Shown piece after piece: positions 55,669-64,000 of a stretch of 64,000 nt of DNA (the stretch's first letter is position 1; each line of letters starts with the position of its first letter). The stretch is taken from contig CAISEB010000023.1 in assembly GCA_903884235.1 (NCBI GenBank), forward strand, positions 1 through 64,000, written 5' to 3'. The notes under the pieces were generated by a model. The model ran no database searches. It was not told the DNA's origin and saw nothing but the letters and a program-made list of their open reading frames with translations. The translations under genes and the position numbers were made by a program. Source of the DNA: an uncultured Pseudomonadota bacterium. Lineage in GTDB: Bacteria; Pseudomonadota; Gammaproteobacteria; Steroidobacterales; Steroidobacteraceae.

Positions 55669-56640
55669 TTACCTCGGCGCCGCGCGCCGCGCGGCGGCGG
55701 GCTTGCGCCAGACCATGTAGACGTCGGCGCGTTCGTAGGGCGAGGGTCCGCCCGGGCGGGGCGCATGCCGGAACCCGACCGACTCGTAGAGCGTGATGGC
55801 CGGCGTCAGGGCCGAGTTCGTCTCCAGGTAGAGCCGTCGGCAATCGAGCGTCAGGTACTTCGCGAGCGCCGCATCGAGCAGGCGCCGGCCGATGCCGAGT
55901 CCCTGGCACGATTCGGTGACGGACATCTTCGACAATTCCATTGCGCCCGGGTGCTCGACGAGCAGACCGCACGTGCCGACGATGCGTCCGTGCAGGCGCG
56001 CGAGGAACAAGTGGCCGCCCGCGCGGATCAGTGCCTCCGGGTCGGAAAGCACGACTTCATCGATTGGTTCGACCCGGAAGAACCGCTGCAGCCACTCGAG
56101 ATTCAGGCGCTTGAACTCGCCGCGGTAGCGGCTCTCGAACGGGATGATCTCGACGGCGGCGGCCTCGCTCGCGCGTTCCACCGCGCGGATGCGCCTGGCG
56201 AAGCTGCGCTCGCCGAGCGCCTCATCGACGGCCGTCAGCGTGGCTGACAGGGGCAGGCGGGCCTCCAGCGTCGCGACCGCCCCGTCGATGGCCGCGAATG
56301 TCGGTGCCAGGCGGCGCATCAGCGCCGCGCCCTGACGCGACAGTGCGAGCAGCCGGCGACGGTCGTCGCGCGGGTCCGGCCACTCGCGAACGACGCCGCG
56401 CGCGAGCAGCTTGCGGCTCATCTGGCTCACCGCGGGGTGGGTCTGGCCGAGGCTCGCGGCGATCTCCGAGATCCCGAGCCGGCCGTGGTCGCGCAGCAGG
56501 AACAGGATGGCGAAGCTGCGCGAGGGCAGGTCCACACCGTGCTCGCGGTACACCTCGTCAACCCCGTTGAAGAATGCCTCGCTCACCTTGCGCAGCCTGG
56601 AGGCGAGGAGCAGGTGGCCGTATTCGTGTAGCGTCGGCAT
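55669..56640 (-). CDS. MarR-GNAT fusion (regulator with acetyltransferase domain)
   Basis: Two-domain protein of 323 residues. An N-terminal MarR winged helix (LGISEIAASLGQTHPAVSQMSRKLLARGVV, wing DPRDDRRRLLAL) is joined to a C-terminal GNAT domain with the acetyl-CoA loop CQGLGIGRRLLDAAL and LYLETNSALTPAITLYESVGF. The acceptor is unknown. ATG 56640. A short palindrome lies 34 bases upstream. Divergent from the FAD-GcvT gene. Confidence 0.88.
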   Translation of the reverse strand: MPTLHEYGHLLLASRLRKVSEAFFNGVDEVYREHGVDLPSRSFAILFLLRDHGRLGISEIAASLGQTHPAVSQMSRKLLARGVVREWPDPRDDRRRLLALSRQGAALMRRLAPTFAAIDGAVATLEARLPLSATLTAVDEALGERSFARRIRAVERASEAAAVEIIPFESRYRGEFKRLNLEWLQRFFRVEPIDEVVLSDPEALIRAGGHLFLARLHGRIVGTCGLLVEHPGAMELSKMSVTESCQGLGIGRRLLDAALAKYLTLDCRRLYLETNSALTPAITLYESVGFRHAPRPGGPSPYERADVYMVWRKPAAARRAAPR

Positions 56641-56673
56641 GGATCGCACCGCGTCGTTGGGTGGCTGATATTA

Positions 56674-56685
56674 GTAAGCACTTAC
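56674..56685. promoter_or_regulatory. Candidate MarR-type operator GTAAGCACTTAC
   Basis: GTAAG-CA-CTTAC is a palindrome with five-base arms, in an AT-rich patch (TTAGTAAGCACTTACG) between the divergent MarR-GNAT and FAD-GcvT genes. It is a likely binding site for the fusion regulator. Confidence 0.5.
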
Positions 56686-56760
56686 GGGGTTTTGCAAGTC
56701 GCGGGCGCCGGGGCGGGCTGGTAAGATCCGGGCTCACCCGCGGGCCAACGGATTCCGACC

Positions 56761-59220
56761 ATGAATGACATCAACCTGCCGTCCCACGCCCGCGTCGTCG
56801 TCGTCGGCGGTGGCGTGATCGGCACGTCGGTCGCGTATCACCTCGGGTTGCTGGGCTGGAAGGACATCGTGCTCCTCGAGCGCGACCGGCTGACCTCGGG
56901 GACGACCTGGCATGCGGCCGGCCTGATGGTGGCGTTCGGGTCGACCTCCGAGACGTCCATCGAGATGCGCAAGTACACGCGCGACCTGTACTCGCGACTC
57001 GAGGCTGAGACGGGCCAGGCGACGGGCTTCAACCCGATCGGCTTCATCGAAGTCGCGTCAGATCGGGATCGCCTGGAGGAGTACCGGCGCGTCTCGGCGT
57101 TCAATCGCTACTGCGGAGTGAACGTCCAGGAACTGTCGCCCCGCGAGGTCGGCGACCTGTTCCCGCTCGCGAAGGTCGACGACATCGAGGCCGGCTTCTA
57201 CGTCCCCGAGGATGGGCGCGTGAATCCGGTCGACGTCACCATGGCGCTCGGCAAGGGTGCGCGGATGCGCGGCGTGCGCATCGTCGAGGGAGTCGCCGCG
57301 CTCGGTGTCACGCAGGCGGGTGGTCGCGTCACCGGCGTGCGCACCGAGCGGGGCGAGATCCGTGCCGACTACGTCGTCAATTGCGCCGGCATGTGGGCGA
57401 GGCAGTTCGGGGCCCTCGCGGGCGTCAACGTCCCGAACCAGGCCGCCGAGCACTACTACCTGATCACCGAACCGATTCCCGGGTTGCCGAAGATGCCAGT
57501 CCTCGAGGATCCGGGCTGCTACGGCTACTACCGCGAGGAGGGTGGCGGCCTGATGGTGGGCCTGTTCGAGCCGGTGTGCGCACCGTGGAAGATCGAGGGC
57601 ATTCCGGCCGATGCGAGCTTCCTCGAGTTGCCGCCCGACTGGGACCGCATGGCGCCGTTCCTCGAGAAGGCGATGAGCCGGGTCCCCATCACCTCCCAGG
57701 TCGGCGTGCGCAAGTTCTTCTGCGGCCCCGAGAGCTTCACGCCGGACCTGCGGCCGATCGTCGGCGAGGCACCGGAGCTGCGCGGCTACTTCGTGGCCGC
57801 CGGCCTCAATTCCGTGGGCGTCCTGACCGGCGGAGGCCTCGGGCGCGTGCTCGCCCACTGGATCGTCAACGGCACACCGGACGTCGATGTCACCGGCTTC
57901 AACATCGACCGGCTGCACACCTACCAGGCGAACCCCGAGTACCGGCGCCAGCGTACCGTCGAATCGCTGGGTCTCGTCTACAAGTGCCACTATCCGAACT
58001 ACGCGCTGCAGACCGCGCGTGGCGCGCGTCGCTCGCCGTTCCACGAGCGCCTCGCCGGCGCCGGCGCCTACTTCCGCGAGGTCAGCGGCTGGGAGAGCCC
58101 GGACTGGTTCGGCGAGCCGGGCGTCACGCCGCAGCAGGGCCCGCTCTCGTTCGGCCGGGAGCAATGGTTCCCGCGCTGGGAGGCTGAGCATCGCGCCGCC
58201 CGCGAGGCGGTCGTCGCCATGGACATGTCGTTCATGGGCAAGTTCCTGGTGCAGGGCCGCGACGCCGGGCGCGTGCTGAACCACCTTTCGGCGAACGACG
58301 TCGACGGCGACGCGGGCACGATCACCTATACCCAGTGGTTGAATGCGAGCGGCCTGCTCGAGGCGGACCTGACCGTCACCAAGCTTGCGGCGGATCGCTT
58401 CTTCGTCGTCGTCACTGACACGATGGTCCGCCACGTCGAGACCTGGATGCGCCGCCACATCGAGGACATGGATGCGCACGCGTTCGTCACCGACGTCACG
58501 AGTGGCTACGGGCAGTTGAACGTGCAGGGGCCGCATTCCCGCGACCTGCTGCAGCGGATTACGAGCGAGGACATGTCGAATGCCGCATTCCCGTTCCGCG
58601 CCGCGCGCGAGATCGACATCGGCTTCGCGCGCGCGCTGTGCGTGCGGATCACCTACCTCGGCGAGCTGGGCTACGAGCTCTACGTCCCGTCGGAGCAGGC
58701 GGTCCATGTCTACGACCGGGTCGTCGCGGCGGGCGCGGATCTCGGGCTCGTCCACGCGGGCCTGAAGGCGCTCGGCAGCCTGCGCATGGAGAAGGCGTAC
58801 CGTGACTACGGCCATGACATCGACAACACCGATGATCCGCTCGAGACCGGTCTTGGGTTCGCGATCGCCTTCGACAAGCCGGGCGGCTTCCTCGGGCGCG
58901 ACGCGCTGCTCGCACGCAAGCACAGGGGCCCCCTCCAGCGTCGCCTGATGCAGGTGCTCGTGAAGGATCCGGAGCCGCTGATGTTCCACGCCGAGGTGGT
59001 GTGGCGCGACGGCGTGCGGGTCGGCTACGTGCGCGCCGCATCCTACGGTCATACGCTGGGTGGCGCGGTCGGGCTCGTGATGGTCGAACCGAAGTGCGTC
59101 GTCGATCAGGCGTACATCGATTCCGGCACCTGGGAGGTCGAGATCGCCACGCGCCGGTATCCGGCGGTCGTTTCCTTGCGCCCGCTCTACGATCCTCGGA
59201 TGCTGCGGATCAAGTCCTGA
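56761..59220 (+). CDS. FAD-GcvT dehydrogenase (dimethylglycine/sarcosine dehydrogenase family)
   Basis: Two-part enzyme of 819 residues. An N-terminal DAO flavoprotein (VVVGGGVIGTSVAYHL; TTWHAAGLM, where the His can hold FAD covalently) is joined to a C-terminal GcvT/folate-binding part (about 450-815, with TSGYGQLNVQGPHSR and LGELGYELYVPSEQ). The family oxidatively demethylates N-methylated amines and passes the one-carbon unit to tetrahydrofolate. The substrate may be dimethylglycine, sarcosine or a related compound. Monocistronic. Confidence 0.88.
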   Translation: MNDINLPSHARVVVVGGGVIGTSVAYHLGLLGWKDIVLLERDRLTSGTTWHAAGLMVAFGSTSETSIEMRKYTRDLYSRLEAETGQATGFNPIGFIEVASDRDRLEEYRRVSAFNRYCGVNVQELSPREVGDLFPLAKVDDIEAGFYVPEDGRVNPVDVTMALGKGARMRGVRIVEGVAALGVTQAGGRVTGVRTERGEIRADYVVNCAGMWARQFGALAGVNVPNQAAEHYYLITEPIPGLPKMPVLEDPGCYGYYREEGGGLMVGLFEPVCAPWKIEGIPADASFLELPPDWDRMAPFLEKAMSRVPITSQVGVRKFFCGPESFTPDLRPIVGEAPELRGYFVAAGLNSVGVLTGGGLGRVLAHWIVNGTPDVDVTGFNIDRLHTYQANPEYRRQRTVESLGLVYKCHYPNYALQTARGARRSPFHERLAGAGAYFREVSGWESPDWFGEPGVTPQQGPLSFGREQWFPRWEAEHRAAREAVVAMDMSFMGKFLVQGRDAGRVLNHLSANDVDGDAGTITYTQWLNASGLLEADLTVTKLAADRFFVVVTDTMVRHVETWMRRHIEDMDAHAFVTDVTSGYGQLNVQGPHSRDLLQRITSEDMSNAAFPFRAAREIDIGFARALCVRITYLGELGYELYVPSEQAVHVYDRVVAAGADLGLVHAGLKALGSLRMEKAYRDYGHDIDNTDDPLETGLGFAIAFDKPGGFLGRDALLARKHRGPLQRRLMQVLVKDPEPLMFHAEVVWRDGVRVGYVRAASYGHTLGGAVGLVMVEPKCVVDQAYIDSGTWEVEIATRRYPAVVSLRPLYDPRMLRIKS

Positions 59221-59223
59221 CCG

Positions 59224-60135
59224 TCAGAGTGTTCGGATCGCGAAGGCGCTCGCCATCATGCCGGACACGTACAGCGGGATCCCGAGCCCGCTGTACCACA
59301 GCGCCCGCTCGACCGGCGTCCTCAGGAAGCGGAGCATCATCAGCCCCTGAGCGACCAGGAGGCCGGTGACGATCGCAGCCTGCAGCGGCCGGTGCCAGGC
59401 GAGCAGGAGGCCGATCACGACCACCTGCGGCACCGCCATGACGGCACACGCTACGCGGGCGGCGCCGTCCGCGCCGAGCAGGACGGGCAGGGAGTCGATT
59501 CCCATCTCCCGGTCGCCGCGAATCGACTTGAAGTCGTTGAGCGTCATGATGCCGTGTGCGCCCGCGCTGTAGAGGAACGCGAGCAGCAGCACCGGTACGG
59601 GTGGCAGAGCGCCGCCCGCCATCGCCGCCGCGCCGGTGACCCACGCCAGGCCCTCGTACGAGAACCCGCAGGCGGCATTTCCCCACCAACCGTTGCGCTT
59701 GAGGCGGAAGGGCGGCGCGCTGTAGGCCCAGGCCAGCGACAGGCCGACCGCGCCGGACACCAGCACCCAGCGCCCCAGTGTCGCGGCGACCGCGAGCGAG
59801 AGCAGCGTCCACACGATCGCGATGTAGAGTCCCCAGCGACCGGGAATCCTGCCGGAGGGGATCGGGCGATTGGGTTCGTTGATCGCGTCCACTTCGCGGT
59901 CGTGCCAGTCGTTGATGGCCTGGCTCATCGCGCAGACCAGCGGGCCTGCGAGCGCCACCCCTGTGAGGATAATGCGCCAATGGCCGGCCGCGCCCACGCC
60001 GGAGGAGACGACGCCGCAGCTGAAGGCCCACATGGGCGGGAACCAGGTCACGGGCTTGAGCAGCTCGAGTACGGCCGCGGGTGCTGGGTACGATCGCGAG
60101 GCCATGGACGTCGGAACTCCTGCCGAGTGGGTCAT
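59224..60135 (-). CDS. bchG: (Bacterio)chlorophyll synthase
   Basis: UbiA-family integral membrane prenyltransferase of 303 residues that attaches the long alcohol to (bacterio)chlorophyllide. Recognised by LLKPVTWFPPMWAFSCGVVSSG-type opening, the Asp-rich motif NDWHDREVDAINEPNRPIPS and RIPGRWGLYIAI, all close to BchG of purple bacteria, plus the second motif DFKSIRGDREMGIDSLPV. ATG 60135 (alternative 60105). No other photosynthesis gene is beside it in this window. Confidence 0.9.
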   Translation of the reverse strand: MTHSAGVPTSMASRSYPAPAAVLELLKPVTWFPPMWAFSCGVVSSGVGAAGHWRIILTGVALAGPLVCAMSQAINDWHDREVDAINEPNRPIPSGRIPGRWGLYIAIVWTLLSLAVAATLGRWVLVSGAVGLSLAWAYSAPPFRLKRNGWWGNAACGFSYEGLAWVTGAAAMAGGALPPVPVLLLAFLYSAGAHGIMTLNDFKSIRGDREMGIDSLPVLLGADGAARVACAVMAVPQVVVIGLLLAWHRPLQAAIVTGLLVAQGLMMLRFLRTPVERALWYSGLGIPLYVSGMMASAFAIRTL

Positions 60136-60142
60136 GTCGATC

Positions 60143-61663
60143 CTATCCCGCCAGCAGGGGGAATGTGACGCCGATGGCCCACGCGAAGGCGACCGCGTTC
60201 GCGATCGCCGCGACGAAGGGGTGCCCGGTGTGACGGTACGACCAGGCCGAGAATGCGCCGTGCACGAGGAAGAACAGCACGATGATCGGCACGATGATGA
60301 TCAGGAAGAACAGTCGACCGAAGTCCAACCCGACGGCGATGGCGAGCGATGCGAGGAACGCGAGCTTGGACATGGCATAGGCGCCGCGCGCGGCGCCAGC
60401 GCCCCGCGTCGTCCACTCGTCGGCGAGGAAGAACGCGAGCGTGCCGGCGAGCATCGCCAGCACCAGCGGCACGCGCGTCGGCGTCGGGAGGAAGGAGGTC
60501 ACGTACCGGTCGAGCGGTAGCGCGAGCCCCAGCAGGCCGTAAGCCGTAACGGCGGCGGCGCCGAGCACGAGCGGGGCCCACGGGGTCGGCGCCCGCTTCG
60601 GCGGCGCGCCATGGCGACGCAGCCACACGAGGCACAGTGCGGTGACCGCGCCATAGGTCGCGAAGTGCACGGCGAGGTAGTCACCGACGAGCACCGGCAG
60701 GAAATGGGTGGGCAGGACGCGCAGCACCAGGGGCGTGGCGATCATGGGCACGATGAGCACGGGCCAAAGGCTGCGCCACCGCAGCGATGCCCCGATCGGC
60801 TCTCGGGCGACCTGCGGCAGCAGCGCCGCCAGCGGCCACGCAAGCGTGACCAGCGCGCCAAGGAGCAGCAGGATCCACGGCCCGCGCCCGCCCGTCATCG
60901 GGGCGGTGCGTCGCTCGGCGCCGAACGTACGGTCGAGCCACGCCACGGCCTCGCGCTGGCTGTCGTCGCTGTAGAGCACGCTCGCGTGCTCCACGTGTGC
61001 GCTGAACGCGACGCGCCGGGCAGTGCCCGCCGCGAAGTCCCCGTAGGTGACGAAGGGCAGGGCGGTCGCGGGCGCCGTGGCAAGGCCGATGGCGCGTAGC
61101 GCCTCGCGCTTCAGCGGACCTTCCCAGTCGCCGACGATCACGAGCAGGTTGCGCGGCGCGGTTGCGCTGACGGCAGGCGAGAACATCGACACCGCGATCG
61201 TCGCCGCGACGTCCGTGCGGGCCTCGGCGAGCCGCACGACGATGTCGGACGACATGGAATGGCCGAGTACCGCGAGGCGCCCGTCGCCGAGCTGGCGTGC
61301 GTCGTCTGCGACCCGGCCGAGGGCCGTGAGCAGCGTGCGTGTCGCGCCGTCGATCTCGGTGATGCTGCCGGTCAGGGCGCGCGGGTTCCGGCCATGCCCG
61401 GGCAGGTCGAAGGTCACGGCGGTGTAGCCGGCGCGCGCGAATGACAGCGCGAAGGATTCCATCAGGCGTCCGGAGCCGGCGAATCCGTGTGCGATCAGGA
61501 CGACAGGGCGCCGGGCGCCGGACTGGGGCTGGAACACGGAGACGGGCATGCCGTCCACGTACCGAGTCGAACGCACGGTGCCACCCTCGGCGTCGCGCAG
61601 GTGCCAGAGCGACGCCGCGATCGCGGCGACCGCGAGGACGGCGACCGGGATTCGGACCTTCAC
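60143..61663 (-). CDS. Alpha/beta hydrolase with C-terminal membrane domain
   Basis: Protein of 506 residues. N-terminal helix, then an alpha/beta-hydrolase half (about 35-250): HGFAGSGRL, FDLPGHGRNP and nucleophile Ser in LGHSMSSD. A multi-helix membrane part follows (about 260-505, around seven segments). The stop is seven bases before bchG, so the two are co-transcribed. A hydrolase beside bchG could act on a pigment ester or lipid, but this is speculation. GTG start; no clear ribosome-binding site. Confidence 0.72.
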   Translation of the reverse strand: MKVRIPVAVLAVAAIAASLWHLRDAEGGTVRSTRYVDGMPVSVFQPQSGARRPVVLIAHGFAGSGRLMESFALSFARAGYTAVTFDLPGHGRNPRALTGSITEIDGATRTLLTALGRVADDARQLGDGRLAVLGHSMSSDIVVRLAEARTDVAATIAVSMFSPAVSATAPRNLLVIVGDWEGPLKREALRAIGLATAPATALPFVTYGDFAAGTARRVAFSAHVEHASVLYSDDSQREAVAWLDRTFGAERRTAPMTGGRGPWILLLLGALVTLAWPLAALLPQVAREPIGASLRWRSLWPVLIVPMIATPLVLRVLPTHFLPVLVGDYLAVHFATYGAVTALCLVWLRRHGAPPKRAPTPWAPLVLGAAAVTAYGLLGLALPLDRYVTSFLPTPTRVPLVLAMLAGTLAFFLADEWTTRGAGAARGAYAMSKLAFLASLAIAVGLDFGRLFFLIIIVPIIVLFFLVHGAFSAWSYRHTGHPFVAAIANAVAFAWAIGVTFPLLAG

Positions 61664-61744
61664 GGCAGGGTGGTGTGGGACACGGGCATGCCATGACGAA
61701 ACTGCCCGATCGTGAAGTCGGGCGCAACGGCCGGCGCGGCGCGA

Positions 61745-62761
61745 TCAGCGGAAGGGCGAGTTCCACCAGCGCGTCGCGCGGGCCTGGTCGAGGGCAGGCG
61801 CCGGCTGCGCGTGCCAGTCCGGCGCCGTGGACCGCCTCGGTCGCGGCGGGATTTCGAACTTCGCCTGCTCCTGCAGGCAGAAGCTGAAGGCGATCAGCAC
61901 CGTCGGGACATGAAAGATCAGCATCACCGTCGCCGGCTCCGGATTGGCGAGCAGGCGCGGCAGCGTCGCGACGGCGCCCGCCAGCGCGAGCACGGTCAGC
62001 CAGGGAATCGTGCGTCGGGCGACGACCCGCCAGCGGGCGCCGTGCAGCCGCTCGTGGAAGCGAGCCGGGGGCTCGGACAGCGTGCGGGCGAGATGGTCGC
62101 CGGCGCGCAGGAGTTCCGACTCGGCACGGCGCCCGCGCTGCTCCGGCGTCCCGCGCAGTCGCAGGCGCGCCTGCCACGAGCGTCCCTTGCGCACGAGTGG
62201 CGACCAGTCCCAGCCGAGCACCGCGAGCAGGTCCTCCGGCAGTGCGAGGTCCCGCCCGTCGAGTGCGCTGATTCCGATCTCCGCCGCGACCCCGCGCACA
62301 GCGGTCAACACGAGGGTCATTTCGATCGTGGCGGTCCGCAGCACGGCGCGAGTGAGGATCCGCCGCCGCTCGTCGTCCAGTTCGAAGCTGAGCGCGCAGG
62401 GAACATCGCCGCCAGAGCTGAACTGTCGTTCCGGCGCGAACGCCTCGATCTCCCGCAGCAGCTCCGCGGGGTCGCGACCGCTGGCGCGGAGCGTCGCCGC
62501 AAGTCCCCCGCATTCAAGCGTCCGCACGAGCCGGTAGGTGCCACGCTCGAAACTGTCCAGCACAAGCGACTCACGGATGCTCGAGCCGTCACTGCGTGGC
62601 GCCGCTGCCGTGCGCGGCTGGAATGCCAGTCGCCGGCGCGCGCGGTGGCTCGCCGCGAGGTCCGCGACGTGTCCGCGTCGTGCGAAGGGCTCTGCCAGCG
62701 CGAGCATCTGGTGGTGGGTGAGCGGCGCACCCGCCGGGCCGGACTCGGCTGCCACGGCCAT
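61745..62761 (-). CDS. Unknown protein with C-terminal membrane helices
   Basis: Unrecognised protein of 338 residues, with a soluble N-terminal part (about 1-250) rich in Arg/Glu/Leu and two hydrophobic segments near the C-terminus (IPWLTVLALAGAVATL and TVMLIFHVPTVLIAFSF). ATG 62761 overlaps the stop of the DUF2201 gene (TGATG), so it is co-translated with it. The tail (WHAQPAPALDQARATRWW) is polar. No catalytic motif seen. Confidence 0.6.
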   Translation of the reverse strand: MAVAAESGPAGAPLTHHQMLALAEPFARRGHVADLAASHRARRRLAFQPRTAAAPRSDGSSIRESLVLDSFERGTYRLVRTLECGGLAATLRASGRDPAELLREIEAFAPERQFSSGGDVPCALSFELDDERRRILTRAVLRTATIEMTLVLTAVRGVAAEIGISALDGRDLALPEDLLAVLGWDWSPLVRKGRSWQARLRLRGTPEQRGRRAESELLRAGDHLARTLSEPPARFHERLHGARWRVVARRTIPWLTVLALAGAVATLPRLLANPEPATVMLIFHVPTVLIAFSFCLQEQAKFEIPPRPRRSTAPDWHAQPAPALDQARATRWWNSPFR

Positions 62762-64000
62762 CAGCACAGCTCCACGATGCGGCCGAACGGGGCGATCGCG
62801 TGCCGCCGGGATTCCGGTACGGCCCACAGCACCGGCCAGCGAGGCCGGATGCGCGCCGGCCCATCGAGATCGGTCAGGACGACGACGATGTCCGGCCGGT
62901 GCCGGCCGGCCTCCTCGAGCAGCGGCGTGAAGTCCGTGCCACCGCGGCCCTCGAACTCGATCGAGGCCAGGTCCGAATGTCCGGGCGAGTGGTGGGTCAC
63001 GCGCCGCACGCGATCGTCGCCGACGACCAGCACGAGCTCGGATTCGGTGCGGCGGGTGATGGCGTCGATCTCGCGCGCGAAGCGCGCCAACAGCTCATCG
63101 TCGATCGAGCCGGAGACGTCGACTATGACGACGAGCCGGGGTGCCGCGCGGGTGGCGCTGGTGCCGGGCTCCCACGGCATGCGACGGCCAGCGGCTCTGC
63201 CCTGGTTCGCGAGGTAGGAGCGCGAGGGTCGTGACCAGGACACGTCGCGCTTCGGCGCGAGCGTGCGCGCGAGCCGCGTGCGCAGCACCTGCTCCCACGG
63301 CGTCCGGGTGCGCGGCACGTCGGCGAGCAGCGTGCGCAGCATCGAGAACTCGGCGTCACCCGCGTGTGCACGGATGAGCCGCTCGCTCCACTCCCGCGTC
63401 TCCTCCGCTTCCGCCTCCGGTGCGCCGAGCGTGGCCTGGCTCGGGACGATGTCACGCTCCGAGCGCCCGGATGCGCGGATTCGCTCGGCCTGCTCCCCGC
63501 GGCTGCGGGCCGGCGACGGATCCCTCGCGGTCCCGCCCTTGCCGGCGCCCGGGCGGCCGGCGGAACGGCCATTGCGGCCGCCACGGTGCTGCTCCGCGAT
63601 CGTGCGGTACAGGCGCTCGACGTCCCATTCGAGCAGCGATTTCTCCACGGGCTCCTCGATGGCGAGCACCGTCCGCAGCAGGTGATCCAGCAGCAGCGCG
63701 TCCTTCGGAAGCTTCAGCCAGCCGAGGTGCGACAGCGTGCTGTTGACGATCGCATCGGCGCAGCGATTGAACAGCGCGAGGTCAACCGTGCCGAGGAGCG
63801 CCGCCAGTTCGTGGTACCGCTGCGCGTGCCGCAGGGCAACGTGCAGGACCTCGTGCGCGACCAGCCCGACCTGCTCGGGCAGCGGCAGCGACTCGAAGGA
63901 TGGCCTGTAGTACAGCGTCCGACCGTCCGTCGTGACGGCCGGGTCCGCCGCCGTGCCGACCACATCCTCGTGTCGTACCCAGAGCGCGAGTCCGCCCGTC
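62761..64000 (-). CDS. DUF2201 VWA-like metallopeptidase-type protein (5' truncated)
   Basis: The gene runs off the window; the frame is open to base 64000 and the upstream text (LALWVRHEDVVG) still fits the family. Two parts are visible: an N-terminal zinc-peptidase-like domain with AHEVLHVALRH (HExxH) and a C-terminal VWA-like domain with the MIDAS motif DVSGSID and LTDLDG. A low-complexity Gly/Arg linker lies between. Such genes usually follow a MoxR AAA+ ATPase, which would lie beyond the window end. Confidence 0.82.
   Translation of the reverse strand, partial: TGGLALWVRHEDVVGTAADPAVTTDGRTLYYRPSFESLPLPEQVGLVAHEVLHVALRHAQRYHELAALLGTVDLALFNRCADAIVNSTLSHLGWLKLPKDALLLDHLLRTVLAIEEPVEKSLLEWDVERLYRTIAEQHRGGRNGRSAGRPGAGKGGTARDPSPARSRGEQAERIRASGRSERDIVPSQATLGAPEAEAEETREWSERLIRAHAGDAEFSMLRTLLADVPRTRTPWEQVLRTRLARTLAPKRDVSWSRPSRSYLANQGRAAGRRMPWEPGTSATRAAPRLVVIVDVSGSIDDELLARFAREIDAITRRTESELVLVVGDDRVRRVTHHSPGHSDLASIEFEGRGGTDFTPLLEEAGRHRPDIVVVLTDLDGPARIRPRWPVLWAVPESRRHAIAPFGRIVELC

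Overview
The window is high-GC chromosomal DNA, gene-dense, with many translationally coupled operons (ATGA, GTGA and TGATG overlaps). It looks like a proteobacterium. The markers are a YheU-family protein, a TIGR02450-type Trp-rich protein, quinolinate synthase plus L-aspartate oxidase, a UbiM-like ubiquinone hydroxylase, a DUF2844/DUF3443 pair and bacteriochlorophyll synthase (bchG). Gammaproteobacteria is my best guess, with Beta possible. TAG, TGA and TAA-type stops behave normally. I see no rRNA, tRNA, insertion sequence, prophage or CRISPR array.

Layout. 0.2-5.1 kb: tyrosine phenol-lyase, a TlpA thioredoxin, an atypical quinohaemoprotein alcohol dehydrogenase and an M24 peptidase-like protein. 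5.3-8.3 kb: NfeD, an SPFH protein and the ABC-F protein YbiT. 8.5-9.4 kb: a LysR gene broken by three in-frame TAG codons. 9.5-13.9 kb: a TlpA plus small membrane protein, then a receiver-only response regulator coupled to a MASE1-CHASE-PAS histidine kinase. 13.9-17.0 kb: an iron-type alcohol dehydrogenase and a coupled YheU / Trp-rich / Fe-S trio. 17.0-20.9 kb: UbiM-like hydroxylase and nadA-nadB. 21.0-27.4 kb: dgcN-dgcA (D-glutamate type), divergent from an S9 peptidase, prolyl iminopeptidase and an aminotransferase.

27.5-34.1 kb is the most intriguing stretch. DUF2844 and a DUF3443 lipoprotein are followed, after a strong terminator, by TlpA, a DUF4266 lipoprotein ending in CGCN, a DUF3570 predicted outer-membrane protein, ApbE (FMN transferase), a Spy/CpxP-like periplasmic protein and another TlpA. 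This reads as an envelope redox or flavinylation system of unknown function.

34.1-38.7 kb: a coupled marR-oprM-emrA-emrB efflux operon with a tandem palindromic operator over the marR ribosome-binding site. 39.1-42.5 kb: PilZ protein, M23 peptidase and an MFS carrier. 42.5-47.8 kb: a five-gene coupled lipid-modification operon (FAD oxidoreductase, DUF1365, cyclopropane-synthase-like methyltransferase, DUF3833, SDR) with a divergent TetR. 47.9-53.9 kb: a likely sugar-acid or carboxylate catabolic module (SDR, ACS-type MFS, FadR-type GntR, AcuI-like reductase, MR-subgroup enolase) and a LysR. 54.1-64.0 kb: malate synthase, a MarR-GNAT fusion, a FAD-GcvT demethylase-type enzyme, an isolated bchG, a membrane alpha/beta hydrolase, an unknown protein and a VWA/DUF2201 protein cut by the window end.

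Four different TlpA-family thioredoxins within 33 kb, together with ApbE, the quinohaemoprotein and the DUF4266 cysteine pair, point to a strong investment in periplasmic thiol and redox chemistry.
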